From the NCBI RefSeq assembly GCF_963678635.1, contig NC_087062.1:47605283-47669282 (forward strand): 64,000 nt of DNA, given 5' to 3'. This DNA comes from Symsagittifera roscoffensis. Its lineage: Eukaryota > Xenacoelomorpha > Acoela > Convolutidae. The notes beneath the pieces are model-generated. The model made no database searches and was not told where the DNA came from. It saw only the letters and a list, made by a program, of their open reading frames with translations. Below are positions 48,120 to 60,560 of the stretch, piece by piece. The position numbers and the translations under genes were made by a program. Position 1 is the stretch's first letter; each line of letters opens with the position of its first letter.

Positions 48120-51100
48120 CTAGGAAAGGTAATGAGGTACATTATGACGTCGAAACATTTCTGGAGGGCCATCCTCCAATCTTGACAAGTTGTTCTAGGC
48201 CGTCTTCGACCGCTTCCGATGACATCACGGTACCATACTATTTTCTTTTCAGGTTTGTACCCGTCACTAACTCCTTCAGGTATTCCTGCTTGCTTATCAT
48301 GTCATGCCATCGAAAGTCCTCTCGCTGATTTGTTTGCCTTCAGCATATCCACATAGCCACCAGCAGGGCCAACCATGTGGTCTCCTTCGGGCACAATGAT
48401 GCGGCTATATTTGACCACGTCGATTTGTCCCTCCAATTTCTTCTTCGCTATATTGATCCGGGAGGCTTTACAACCTTAGGATTGGTGGCCTTGTCAATTA
48501 CTCTGCTCTTGAGCTTCCTATCCATGCACTTGATTTTTCTCAGCAGCTTCTTGACTCTTTTCACACGCTGGTCTCGGCGGTCTCTTCGGTCAGACCGTCA
48601 GACTCATTGGGCTCGATAGTTTTCACCAATACTTCACGAGTGATGGGTTGATTCAATCCCACTCTCATCACGAGTTGATTGCCGTATCTCCGGATAGCGT
48701 CCCAGACGCTTTCCATGAAAGCTACACGAGTCCAGGCTGCGCTCAAGTTTTGTCTTCCTCTCAAGTTGATATCGCTCCCACTCTTCATCTGGCAACATGC
48801 TCAGGAATGCCACTCACATTGACTCATCAATTTTTCGAGGAAATTTGAGGGGCAGCTTAGGCTGTCTATTCTTTGATGCGCCTCCATTAAAGAAATTGTT
48901 TCCATAGGATACAGGCTAGCTGGGGGTTCTTTGGTTGATTACAGGGCAGCAGCGTTCCAACTAATGAAGCGTTTTAACATCCCCTCACTCCGTTTCAACA
49001 TTCTCACTTTCACGTCCTACGCGGCTCCAATTCTCGGTGCAAGAGCAGGACTGGTCACTCCCAACAGCATCCTTCTGATCAGCGGATACTGAGGGCACAA
49101 ATCCGGCAGTGGGCTCGAACCTACCAACCACGGTTCCTGGTGTTCCTTCACATGAGCATCCATCGTGCCTTTGAAAATTGGTCGTAAAATCCAGAGCTTA
49201 GGGTTCAACTGGACGTTCGAATTATCTTCACCGCTAATTCGATGTTTTCGGCTGTTGTTGAAATCCATTAGCATCCAGCCAGGATTCGGTATCCTTCGAA
49301 ATAGCCTATCATCGCTGACCATCCTGCTCAGTTCCTGTTGTTTCACCCAATTTAGCTCTAAACAATCCACCACAGACACTAGACTCACATCCAGGACCGA
49401 GTGCCTATACGCTTTCACTTGCACGTCTGGAAACACGTGCGTTACTGTCGGTCCATAAGTCATTTTAACGAAATCTTTTAACCCAAAGGTCAAAGCCGAT
49501 GGATCGATCCCCATCATGAAGGCCAAATCGTTTAATATGGGAATGCCTCCACATATTTTCCGTTCTTCTCCTCAGAGACAGGCCTGTCCTCCACAGTTGG
49601 GCTTCTGTTCTATTGCAGCAGATATTGAAATTACAAGGTCATCCAATCCTTCATCTTTTTGTATCCTTGCAACTGTTTCGGATATCCCAGCAGTACAAAC
49701 AGGTCACCTAATCGACCGTACGTCATTACAATCAGCGTGAGAAGACGATTCAGCCTCAGGTCATTCAGTTCTTGGGTAAAGAGGACCACGGGTTCCTTCA
49801 CGAAGCTTTCATGTCCGAAGAATACACATAGTGCCAGCACAAGGCCAATAGATAACTTTCTAATGTCTCTCACATAGTTCGCTATTAAGTGATTTGAGCC
49901 CTGGGATAGCAACTTCTGAGGAATGCATGTGACCAACCCACAGTTCTCCCCGCGGGGATCGCATCGGACCTCTCGCCAGGCATATCGTGTTTTCCTCCTG
50001 CATCAGCGGTAACATGGTTCCACCCGCCACCTGTGTCCCGTCTAAAATCGTCTTTAAATACTGGTGACTTTCCCTAATTACCGCTGGTGCGTAATCAAAC
50101 GTGTCCTGTCCCAGCGTGCATAGTCGTGGAGACAGACACAGCCAGTGGTTAGTGTGGGGCTTCGTCCTCAAGGCCATAGCCCTGTGGTCCTCTTCCGTGG
50201 ACGTTTCGTTCCTCCTCACCATAGTCCCTCCTTCGTTCATCAAGTAATCCATCTGCTTGAACCATAGGTTGTTTGCCAGCTGTTGCACTAACTCGTGCTC
50301 ATCACTCATTCCCTTATTTTCAATAGTCGGCCTTGTTTGAAAGTTCCAATCCCAGCCCTTCATCTGGAACGATACGCGTCATGCTGTGGTCCTTGAATCC
50401 CTGGATCGCGTAGATATGTCTGACCACACCGTAAGAAGCTCTGATCAGAAGGGATAATACAGGTTGTGATCAACCTGTCGGATCGGCGCCGGTATCACTA
50501 CGTCAAGTCATTATTCCGCAAGCAAGGCGACCATCGCATACACAAACTGCAGAGGCTCGGGTAGTAAGACGTTGCCAGGAGAATACAAAATGAAAACACC
50601 CTTTACCAAATGCCTCGCAAAACAGCGCTGTATTGACTTCTCAGCTTCCATCATGGCGGAGAGAAGTGTCATGATCGCATCTCCAACGTTATCTGAGCTT
50701 GGGGACGATCCGTAAACCAGACCATTCAACAATTCTCTACTCATTCGATCCTGCTATTAAGACAACTTGTGGGTCCATGCTAACCACTCTTTGTACACTT
50801 ATTGCCATTCGCACTGCTTGTCTCAAGTCCAGATTGGAACTTTGAGGAAGATTACGTCCGGTCAAAAGAGTGAGCGGGGCGTATACAGATAGTCAGATCT
50901 AGCCACTATCAAGATTTTCGCCAATTTCATTTCCAGAGGATCATACGCCGCGAGATCCTCTAGATCCGCCCGCCTCAAGGTGATGGCAGAACTAAATTGC
51001 TCCTTTTCTGCCAAGAGCCAATCCACGCTTCAAATTCGGTATAATAGGGATACTGTAGGATCGTGTCCATTGAGCATATTCTTCGCGTACTCACGACACG

Positions 51101-52030
51101 CCAGCGTTTTCATGTTCAGATTCATTGCCATCTCCGGCTTGTATCGTCCCCACGGGCTGGGGTCTGGTCTGTTCCACAATAAGATCTGACCCTATCGGTA
51201 TTAATCATCGCTGCAGGGTCTGCTTGCAAGTTCGCCTGAGCCGCTGGTGACCTTGCAGTCTGACTCGCGGCACTTGTGGTTGCTTAGGGAGCTATCTATT
51301 GTTGACCTGGGTATTGAAGTGTATTGCATCTCCCATCAAGACACTGCGATCCAGCATTCGCAATGCACTCTCAATATCCATCAACATGAGCTCAATCGGA
51401 TCTTTCGACAATCAAACTCCAGACCATCGTGTTCGATCGGGTTACGTTCCCGTTCATGAAGTGGGCTATCGGTAAACCGGCATCTGGATTCAGACGGATG
51501 ATGTTCATGACCATGAGCCTTTGTCTATACTGTTCTTTCAACTCATTGAGGAGACAAACCAGCAGCGGTTCCCATTTCAATTTGGGGGCTGACTGGGTTT
51601 CTCGAAACATCATTTGCCCTATCATGAGGATTAGTGTAGAGGCTCCCCCAAAAGAGATTGCAATGGTCTGGTCCACGACAAGGGTCTCGGTCAGATCCCT
51701 TATTAGGCTACCCTCAATGATCAGATCTTGGCTTCCCGTTGGTACCGATTGGTCGACTGTTGCCGGATTCCAGCTCATGCCCTTCAGAAAAGCACTTGGA
51801 TGTTCTGCAGCGACTTGAAAAAAGGTGTTTCGACTATTGGGACCTTTCTGATGTCGACTACTTGTGACCTCAAACTGAAGATGTTTATGCCATCTGCATT
51901 CATCAGAATAGGGTATGGGCCATAGAATTCCATATAATGTCTGTCTACCCTCATCAACTTCGGCCCCACTTGTTGTGAGTAACGCTCTCACGGCTCTTGA
52001 GTTTAAATTAGAAATTTTTTCGCAAGTAAT
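48120..52030 (-). pseudogene. SGNH-like multi-domain family, lineage 2, left-arm copy
   Basis: The block order parallels lineage 1: MRVDRHYMEFYGPYP (about 51950), IIEGSLIRDLTETL (about 51735; the right arm has the canonical GDS here), ISFGGASTLILMIGQMMF, then TLACREYAKNMLNG (51110), SVDWLLAEKEQFSSAITLR (51030), ILIVARSDYLYTPRSLF (50905), LQFVYAMVALLAE (50550), LRTKPHTNHWLCLSPRL (50180), LRLNRLLTLIVMTYGRLGDL (49765), DVQVKAYRHSVLDVSL (49430), LNPKLWILRP (49205), YPLIRRMLLGV (49075) and VAFMESVWDAIRRYG (48720). Each aligns with a lineage 1 block. Frames change several times. Two deletions relative to the right arm shorten the 3' half. Confidence 0.65.
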
Positions 52031-52148
52031 CTGCGTAGATATCCAGTTGAACCAGTATAATTTCAGATGGGCTCACTCAAGCTTTTCACCGCCTGATGAT
52101 CCGCAACCGATATGATTGACATTAACTTGCTTCCTTCTCTTGTCATTC

Positions 52149-52348
52149 NNNNNNNNNNNNNNNNNNNNNNNNNNNNNNNNNNNNNNNNNNNNNNNNNNNN
52201 NNNNNNNNNNNNNNNNNNNNNNNNNNNNNNNNNNNNNNNNNNNNNNNNNNNNNNNNNNNNNNNNNNNNNNNNNNNNNNNNNNNNNNNNNNNNNNNNNNNN
52301 NNNNNNNNNNNNNNNNNNNNNNNNNNNNNNNNNNNNNNNNNNNNNNNN
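52149..52348. other. Assembly gap (200 N)
   Basis: This is exactly 200 unknown bases near the palindrome centre, so the true spacer length and sequence are unknown. The flank on the right, 52349-52540, starts with a short tandem AAGCACCCCGCCAC-type repeat and has no left-arm counterpart. Confidence 0.95.
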
Positions 52349-52606
52349 AAAGCACCCCGCCACGAAGCACCCCGCCATTACAAAAGATTCAACAAGAATT
52401 AGCTACGAAACAAGTTGAACAATGGGTAAGGTCTGAAGTGCAAAGTACGGAGTTGCGCGAGAAACTTGACACCTTGGAGAAAAATGTGAAAAGCCGAGGT
52501 TTGATGTTAAACATCATCTCTTGAAAGAACTTTGGAATGACAAGAGAAGGAAGCAAGTTAATGTCAATCATATCGGTTGCGGATCATCAGGTGGTGAAAA
52601 GCTTGA

Positions 52607-55600
52607 GTGAGCCATCTGAAATTATACTGGTTCAACTGGATATCTACGCAGATTACTTGCGAAAAAATTACTAATTTGGACTCAAGAGCCGTGAGAGCGT
52701 TACTCACAACAAGTGGGCCGAAGTTGATGAGGGTAGACAGACATTATATGGAATTCTATGGCCCATACCCTATTCTGTTGAATGCAGATGGCATAAACAT
52801 CTTCAGTTTGAGGTCACAAGTAGTCGACATCAGAAAGGTCCCAATAGTCGAAACACCTTTTTTCAAGTCACTGCAGAACATCCAAGTGCTTTTCTGAAGG
52901 GCATGAGCTGGAGTCCGGCAACAGTCGACCAATCGGTACCAACGGGAAGCCAAGATCTGATCATTGGGGACAGCCTAATAAGGGATCTGACCGAGACCCT
53001 TGTCTTGGACCAGACCATTGCAATCTCTTTTGGTGGAGCCTCTACACTAATTCTCATGATAGGGCAAATGATGTTTCGAGAAACCCAGTCAGCCCCCTAA
53101 TTGAAATAGGAACCGCTGCTAGTTTGTCTCCTCAATGAGTTGAAAGAACAGTATAGACAAAGTCTCATGATCATGAACATCATCCGTCTGAATCCAGATG
53201 CCGGTTCATCGATAGCCCACTTCATGAACGGGAACGTAACCCGATCGAACACGATGGTCTGGAGTTTGATTGTCGAAAAATCCGATTGAGCTCATGTTGA
53301 TGGATATTGAGAGTGCATTGCGAATGGTGGATCACAGTGTCTTGATGGGAGATGCAATACACTTCAATACCCAGGTCAACAATAGATAGCTCCCTAAGCA
53401 ACCACAAGTGCCGCGAGTCAGACTGCAAGGTCACCAGCGGCTCAGGCGAACTTGTAAGCAGACCCTGCAGCGATGATTAATACCGATAGGGTCAGATCAT
53501 ATTGTGGAACAGACCAGACCCCATCCGTAGGGACGATACAAGCCGGACATAGCAATGAATCTGAACACGAAAACGCTGGCGTGTCGTGAGTACGCGAAGA
53601 ATATGCTCAATGGACACGATCCTACGGTATCCCTATTATACCGAATTTGAAGCGTGGATTGGCTCTTGGCAGAAAAGGAGCAATTTAGTTCTGCCATCAC
53701 CTTGAGGCTGGCGGATCTAGAGGATCTCGCGGCGTATGATCCTCTGGAAATGAAATTGGCGAAAATCTTGATAGTGGCTAGATCTGACTATCTGTATACG
53801 CCCCGCTCACTCTTTTGACCGGACGTAAAATTCCTCACAGTTCCCAATCTAGACTTGAGACAAGCAGTGCGAATGGCAATAAGTGTACAAAGAGTGGTTA
53901 GCATGGACCCACAAGTTGTCTTAATAGCAGGATCGAATGAGTAGAGAATTGTTGAATGGTCTGGTTAACGGATCGTCCCCAAGCTCAGATAACGTTGGAG
54001 ATGCGATCATGACACTTCTCTCCGCCATGATGGAAGCTGAGAAATCAATACAGCGCTGTTTTGCGAGGCATTTGGTAAAGGGTGTTTTCATTTTGTATTC
54101 TCCTGGCAACGTCTTACTACCCGAGCCTCTGCAGTTTGTGTATGCGATGGTCGCCTTGCTTGCGGAATAATGACTTGACGTAGTGATACCGGCGCCGAAC
54201 CGACAGGTTGATCACAACCTGTATTATCCGTTCTGATCAGAGCTTCTTGCGGTGTGGTCAGACATAGCTACGCGATCCAGGGATTCAAGGACCACAGCAT
54301 GACGCGTATCGTTCCAGATGAAGGGCTGGGATTGGAACTTTCAAACAAGGCCGACTATTGAAAATGAGGGGATGAGCGATGAGCACGAGTTAGTGCAACA
54401 GCTGGCAAACGACCTTTGGTTCAAGCAGATGGATTACTTGATGAACGAAGGAGGGACTATGGTGAGGAGGAACGAAACGTCCACGGAAGAGGACCACAGG
54501 GCTATGGCCTCGAGGACGAAGCCCCACACTAACCCCTGGCTGTGTCTGTCTCCACGACTATGCACGCTGGGACAGCACGCGTTCGATTACGCACCAGCGG
54601 TAATTAGGGAAAGTCACCAGTATTTAAAGACGATTTTAGACGTGAGACAGGGCGCGGGCGCAACCATGTTACCGCTGATGCAGGAGGAAAACACGATATG
54701 CCTGGCGAGAGGTCCGATGCGATCCCCGCGGGGATAACCGTGTGTTGGTCACATGCGTTCCTCAGCAGATGCTATCCCAGGACTTCAAGTCACTTAATAG
54801 CGAACTATGTGAGAGACATTGGAAAGTTATCTATTGGCCTTGTGCTGGCACTATGTGTATTCTTCGGACATGAAAGCTTCGTGAAGGGACCCGTGGTCCT
54901 CTTTACCCAAGAACTGACTGACCTGAGGCTGAATCGTCTTCTCACGCTGATTGTAATGACGTACGGTCAATTAGGTGACCTGTTTGTACTGCTGGGATAT
55001 CCGAAACAAGTGCAAGGATACAGAACGATGAAGGATTGGATGACCTTGTATTTTCAATATCTGCTGCAATAGAACAGAAGCCCAGCTGTGAAGGACAGGC
55101 GTGTATCTGAGGAGAAGAACGGAAAACATGTGGAGGCATTCCCATATTAAACGATTTGGCCTTCATGATGGGGATCGATCCATCGGCTTTGACCTTTGGG
55201 TTAAAAGATTATGGTTTAAGTGACTTATGGACCGACAGTAACGCACGTGTTTCCAGACGTGTAAGTGAAAGCGTATAGGCACTCGGTCCTGGATGTGTGT
55301 CTAGTGTCTGTGGTGGATTGTTCAGAGCTAAATTGGGTGAAACAACAGGAACTGAGCAGACTGGTAAGCGATGATAGGCTATTTCGAAGGATACCGAATC
55401 CTGGCTGGATGCTAATGGATTTCAACAACAGCCGAAAACATCGAATTGGCGGTGAAGATAATTCGAACGTCCAGTTGAACCCTAAGCTCTGGATTTTACG
55501 ACCAATTTTCAAAGGCACGAAGGATGCTCATGTGAAGGAACACCAGGAGCCGTGGTTGGTAGGTTCGAGCCCACTGCCGGATATGTGCCCTCAGTATCCG

Positions 55601-57345
55601 CTGATCAGAAGGATGCCGTTGGGAGTGACCAGTCCTGCTCTTGCACTGAGAATTGGAGCCGCTTAGGTCGTGAAAGTGAGAATGTTGAAACGGAGTGAGG
55701 GGATGGAGCCACGCTTCATTAGTTGGAACGCTGCTGCCCTGCACTTTTTTGAGTTCACCTTACCTGATGTATGGAGTCGAAAAAAGATTAAAGATATGCC
55801 ATTGAGGGAACCCGATGCTTCTGCAGGTCATTGGAACGATTTATACTCACCAGCCCACGGACAGTCTAGGCTGAGGTGGCTCAGGCGAAAGTCGGTGGTG
55901 ATTTTGGAGCTGGAAAAAAAGTCGAGGGGAGGCATCAATTTGACAATAGATGAAGTGGCGCCGCATGGCGAGGAACCTATAGAAATACTTGTAAAAGACG
56001 AAGTATTCTAGCAAGCAGATGAACTGAAGATACCGGCTCGGCCGGACTCAGCAATCGACATGCGGCAAGCCGAGACCCAAGCCAGACGACGAAAGAAAAG
56101 ATGAAGATGCAAACAAGGAGAACCAAGGAGAGGATGACCTCATGGAGGACAAGTGTGACAAAGTGAGTGAAATCAACCTGGGTGTCCGGAGAGAGATCTC
56201 TGGGAATACGATTTCAATGAAACAGAAGGCGCGGGGGCGAACGAAACTTTAGTGCTGATGACGCCATCGTCAATCATGTAATCAACCAAAGAACCCCCAG
56301 CTAGCCTGTATCCTGTGGAACCAATTTCTTCATTGGAGGCGCATCAAAGAATAGACAGCCTAAGCTGCCCCTCAAATTTCCTCGAAAGATTGATGAGTCA
56401 ATGTGAGTGGCATTCCTGAGCACGTTGCCAGATGAAGAGTGGGAGCGATATCAACTTGAGAGGAAGACAAAACTTGAGCGCAGCATGGACTCGTGTAGCT
56501 TTCATGGAAAGCGTCTGGGACGCTATCCGGAGATACGGCACTCAACCCGTGATGAGAGTGGGATTGAATCAACCCATCACTCGTGAAGTATTGGGGAAAA
56601 CGATAGAGCCCAATGAGTCTGACGGTCTGACCGAGTCAGTCACGGAAGAGACCGCCGATACCAGCGTGTGAAAAGAGTCACGAAGCTGCTGAGAAAATTC
56701 AAGTGCATAGATAGGAAGCTCAAGAGCAGAGTAATTGACAAGGCCACCAATCCTAAGGTTGTAAAGTCAATAGCAGCCGAAGTGGTCATGTCATTGGCAA
56801 AAACTTCCCGTCCTGTCGAAAGCGAACAAGGGGATGGTGCCAACCAAAGCAGCGGATGGAAGGAGAATCAGGTATCACCAAGATTGTTAGCAGGACTGAT
56901 ATCCAGAGCTTCAAAAGCGAGGAAGAACTAGAGATCTTTAGCTGACACGAGACTGGAGATGGAGATTATCAGTCAATGTGGATCTGGTGGCCTGAAAGAT
57001 TATAAAGCCTCCCTGATCAATATAGCGAAGTAGAAATTGGAGGGACAAATCGAGGTGGTCAAATATAGCCGCAACATCGTGCCCGAGGGAGACCACATGG
57101 TTAACCCTGCTGGTGGCTATGTGGATATGCTGAAGGCAAATAAATCAGCGAGAGGACTTTCGATGGCATGACATGATAAGCAAGCAGGAATACCTGAAGG
57201 AGTTAGTGACGGGTACAAACCTGAAAAGAAAATAGTATGGTACCGTGATGTCATCGGAAGCGGTCGAAGACGGCCTAGAACAACTTGTTAAGATTGGAGG
57301 ATGGCCCTCCAGAAATGTTTCGACGACATAATGTACCTCATTACC
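52607..57345 (+). pseudogene. SGNH-like multi-domain family, lineage 2, right-arm copy (more complete)
   Basis: This is the mirror of the left-arm copy but longer. Plus-strand landmarks are MRVDRHYMEFYGPYP (about 52727), IIGDSLIRDLTETLVLDQT (about 52960, intact GDS block I of SGNH hydrolases), ISFGGAST, TLACREYAKNMLNG (53575), SVDWLLAEKEQFSS (53650), ILIVARSDYLYTPRSLF (53765), QVVLIAGSNE (about 53910, GxN-type block), FVYAMVALLAE (54135), PDEGLGLELSN (54310), SRTKPHTNPWLCLSPRL (54510), LRLNRLLTLIVMTYGQLGDL (54925), VKAYRHSVLDVCL (55268), YPLIRRMPLGV (55590), a linker absent from the left arm (55741-56277), VAFMESVWDAIRRYG (56490), KRVTKLLRKFKCIDRKLKS (56668) and MVNPAGGYVDMLKANKS (57097). Stops and shifts interrupt it throughout. 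The function is unknown. Confidence 0.65.
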
Positions 57346-57589
57346 ATTCCTAGCCACAGAGTTTCTTGGTTTTAATATTTAGTGCAACAGCATGAGTAAG
57401 CGATTATTATACTTTTTGAGTAACTCTGAGTTAGTTTTAACGGGTGGGTTCCCATGCCAAGTCCCAAACTTTTTTAAACAGGCAAGAAAAAAAAACTTTA
57501 TGATGGAATGACGTGAGTTGTCAGAATTTTTTTTTATTTAGGACACTCCTCATGGTGCATTTTTGTAAAAATATTAGACGACAGTGAGA

Positions 57590-57604
57590 TGTAGTATGAT
57601 GCCA
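57590..57604 (+). other. Conserved 15-base motif downstream of lineage 2 gene, right arm
   Basis: TGTAGTATGATGCCA is identical to the motif at 13635-13649 in lineage 1, although the surrounding DNA is strongly diverged. A looser similarity continues for about 40 bases (CACG, then TGA and GTGGATA-like stretches) and again near an ACTGTCCGG at about 57739. Confidence 0.5.
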
Positions 57605-59100
57605 ACTGTGACACACGATGAGTTGAGGTGACATGGATAGATTTTTTTTTTCTGTTCCGAAGGTAAGTTCATTATAGAACACTGGATCACCACTTGAAGA
57701 TAACCCAGATTTATGCGTTCAATGGAGACATTGAGGGGACTGTCCGGATAGTACATGCAATTCCCACGGATTGGCACAGTTGAAACTTCCGACGCACGCC
57801 AAAAAGAACGTTAAAGGCGTTAGTACCAGAATTATGATAAAAAAGAGGCTCAGAATGTTCTAGAATTTTAAGGTTTCAAAACCGGCCATTTTGACCAAAA
57901 GTAGACAAAAAAAAACAAAAAAACCGGAAAACAACCAAATTACAATCAAAATTAGTCAGAAAAGAGAAGAGAAACGAAGCCTTTTATCGTGACATTAAGA
58001 AGCGATAAGGTGCTTGTCGAAAGAAGATCGTGTACACGAAAGGTCCAGTGTTCATTCAGGACGAATCCAAATCCTCCCGTGCAACGAAATCAGAGAGATA
58101 ACTACGTTGCATAAGAGAAAGTGCGGAATTGGAAGCCCGGTGCTGAGAGACTTTTGAAATACATTGACAATATATTCTAGCTGGTGTAAAGCCCTGAGAG
58201 TAATTATTTACTCCAAGATTAATTTAGTATTTCAGAGCATGAGCAGTTAGAGTTGTGCCAGTCCTTCATATTTAGAAATTTGACCTAGATTTTAGGGGAA
58301 ACTTTATTTTTTGAAAACAGTGAATCGACCATGTCATACTCAAGTTTATTGCGACCTGAAATGAGAAGTCAATTTTATTCAGAAGATTTGAATCATAATT
58401 GCGGGAAAGTTGATAAAATTCGTGCTGGAGTAAAATTGCTTTTCGCAGTTTTACTGAAATCATCAACTCGAGTAGAGCTGCCTTGTTTCCGACAGAGAAC
58501 ATTGTGAATTCATACGAGAGTGTCATCGCTGGCTAAGTTAGAACCTTGTTTGGGCAGGTAGACACGTCCAGCTGCCCAATGGTTCAGAGAACAAAACTAT
58601 TTGATTCAAAACTACTTATTTGGAACTTCCAGAGTTATCTTATTTACATTATTTACTTGAGTCTAGAGTCATGTCAATATGTGAGTATTGAATTCAATTT
58701 TTTGTTTGTGTTTTGCACGATTATGCCGGGTGGGGGGATCGGAAAGAGATATTTTTTTCTTAGATTAGGTAAAGACCCCAGATCAACGATAGTGGGAGGA
58801 AGAACACGTGACAAACATGTACCAACTACTTTTTGAACTACGGTTTCGTCAAACTTGCACCATACATATTAAATAAAAATTTAATAGAGATTTTATGACC
58901 TATTTGGGATTTTAGGTACATTTTTTGGTACATTTTTGAAACATTCAGACTAAGTTTTTAGCAATTTTCAATCAGAACCTGGTGTAGGAAACGCGATCTG
59001 ACTTTTCAATTGCAATTAATTGAGGAAAAGCAGGACATTTTGGACAAACTAAGATAAATTTTTGGTAATTTGGGTATGTTGGAGAGTAGGCGCACTTTAT
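57605..59100. other. Non-coding outer part of right palindrome arm
   Basis: This is the mirror of 46366-47868. A 96-codon open frame at 58546-58836 has no recognisable domain and is not kept intact in the left arm. I do not call it a gene. Confidence 0.5.
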
Positions 59101-60090
59101 ACGAGCTCCTGAGACAGTTATGGGAAGCTAGAACAACTGCCCAAAACTACATTTACTTAAGTCCTGAGAAATTAATTCCACTGCCCGAACACTACATCTA
59201 CTTGAATCCTGCGAGGGCAAAACAACTGCCCAAAATTGTTTTTTTTTTAAAAGTGTTCAGAAGGCAATTCAACTGCCCAATACTTTGAGTCTTGGGAAGG
59301 CAAATCAACTGTCCAACACTTGAAACCTGGGAAGGTAAAACAACTGCGCAAGACTTGAGTCCGGGGAGGGTAAAACAACTGTCCAAGTTTTGAGTCTTGG
59401 AAGGCAAATTGATTGCCCAACACTTGGAGTCTTGAGAAGGCAAATCAACAGCTCAACACTTGAAACCTGGGAAGGTAAAACAACTGCCGAACACCTGAGT
59501 CCTGCAAAGCCAAATTATTTGCCCAACACTTGAAGACTTGGGAAGGCAAATCAACTGCCCAACACTTGAGTCCTGTTAAGGCAAATTAACTGCCCAAATT
59601 TTGAGTCCTGGGAAGGCAAAATTACTGCCCAACACTTGGAGTCTTGGGAAGGCAAATAAATTTCCCAACACTTGAGTTCTGGTAAGATAAAACAACTGCC
59701 CAACAATTGAGTCCTCAGAAGAAAAACTATCTATCCAAAACTTGAATACTGGTAAGGTAAGCCAACTACCCAACGTTTTCGTCCATGGAAGGTTAAACAA
59801 CTGCCCAACACTTTGAGACCTGGAAAGGCAAATTAACTGCCCAAGACTTGAAGTCTTGGGGATGCAAATCAAAGGCTCAACACTTGAGTCCCGAGACGGC
59901 AAATCAACAGACCAACAGCTGAGTCCTGGAGAGGCAAGCTAACTGCCCAACACTTTGAGTCTTGGGAAGTAAGAACAACTTCCCAACACTTGAGTCTTGG
60001 TAAGATAAAACAACTGTCGAACACTTGAGTCTCGGGAAGGCGAATGAACTGCCCAACACTAGGCGTCTTGGGAAGGCAAATCACTTGCCG
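59101..60090. repeat. Satellite block in inverted orientation
   Basis: This is the same 35/36-bp satellite as at 34112-46365, reverse-complemented, about 28 monomers. Its inner part mirrors 45890-46365. It ends abruptly at about 60090. Confidence 0.85.
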
Positions 60091-60189
60091 CGCTTAAAAC
60101 AAGAAGAATGGTACACCACAAGTAAAATTGTTCCTCAGGTATGTGTTTGACTTTTTTGGAACAGTTAAAGCTAGCCGCTTTGTTTTCTC

Positions 60190-60560
60190 CATGCCGCCAA
60201 TCCATTTCATCCAAATCTGCAGCTCAATTTAGAGGAAACTAAACCAGAAGGTATTTTGCCTTTCCTGGATTTGAACATAAACGAATCGCAGGATAGGGGT
60301 CTAACCTTCAATTGGTATCAAAAACCAACAGATACTGAAAATATACCGAAATATAGAAGCTGCGCCCCAACTCAGTATAAGCCCAGCATCATCCAAGGCA
60401 CTGTGAATAGCGTTTTAGGGTACATCTAACTGGGATCAAATTGATAAGGCTATAGAAACTAAAAGGTTGCAAGGGCTGACAAATCAATGCCCTGAAAGTT
60501 GGTCCGCAAAGGTGGCGGTTCAAAATATTTAAGGGTAAAGAAAGCCCCTGGTTAGTGAGA
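60190..60560 (+). pseudogene. Penelope-like element RT, late blocks
   Basis: The plus strand reads EETKPEGILPFLDLNINES (about 60230), LTFNWYQKPTDTE (60300), and then APTQYKPSIIQGTVNSVLGY (60363). These are the late RT blocks of Penelope-like elements and belong to a different subfamily from the ones at 13.8-15.0 kb. Stops follow after about 60425. No endonuclease domain is seen. Confidence 0.7.

Larger units (their letters stand above)
45890..59470. repeat. Large imperfect palindrome, arms about 6-7 kb
   Basis: The left arm (about 45890-52148) and right arm (about 52541-59470) are inverted copies. They meet around an unsequenced gap plus about 190 bases present only on the right. Both outer ends run into the same satellite in mirror orientation. 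The arms differ by substitutions and by deletions in the left arm of about 535 bp (at 48962, matching 55741-56277) and about 245 bp (at about 48472). The divergence argues against a simple fold-back read artefact. Confidence 0.85.

Noticed and set aside
58546-58836. Independent gene in the outer palindrome arm
   Set aside because: The frame is not preserved in the mirrored arm and has no recognisable domain or good start context.
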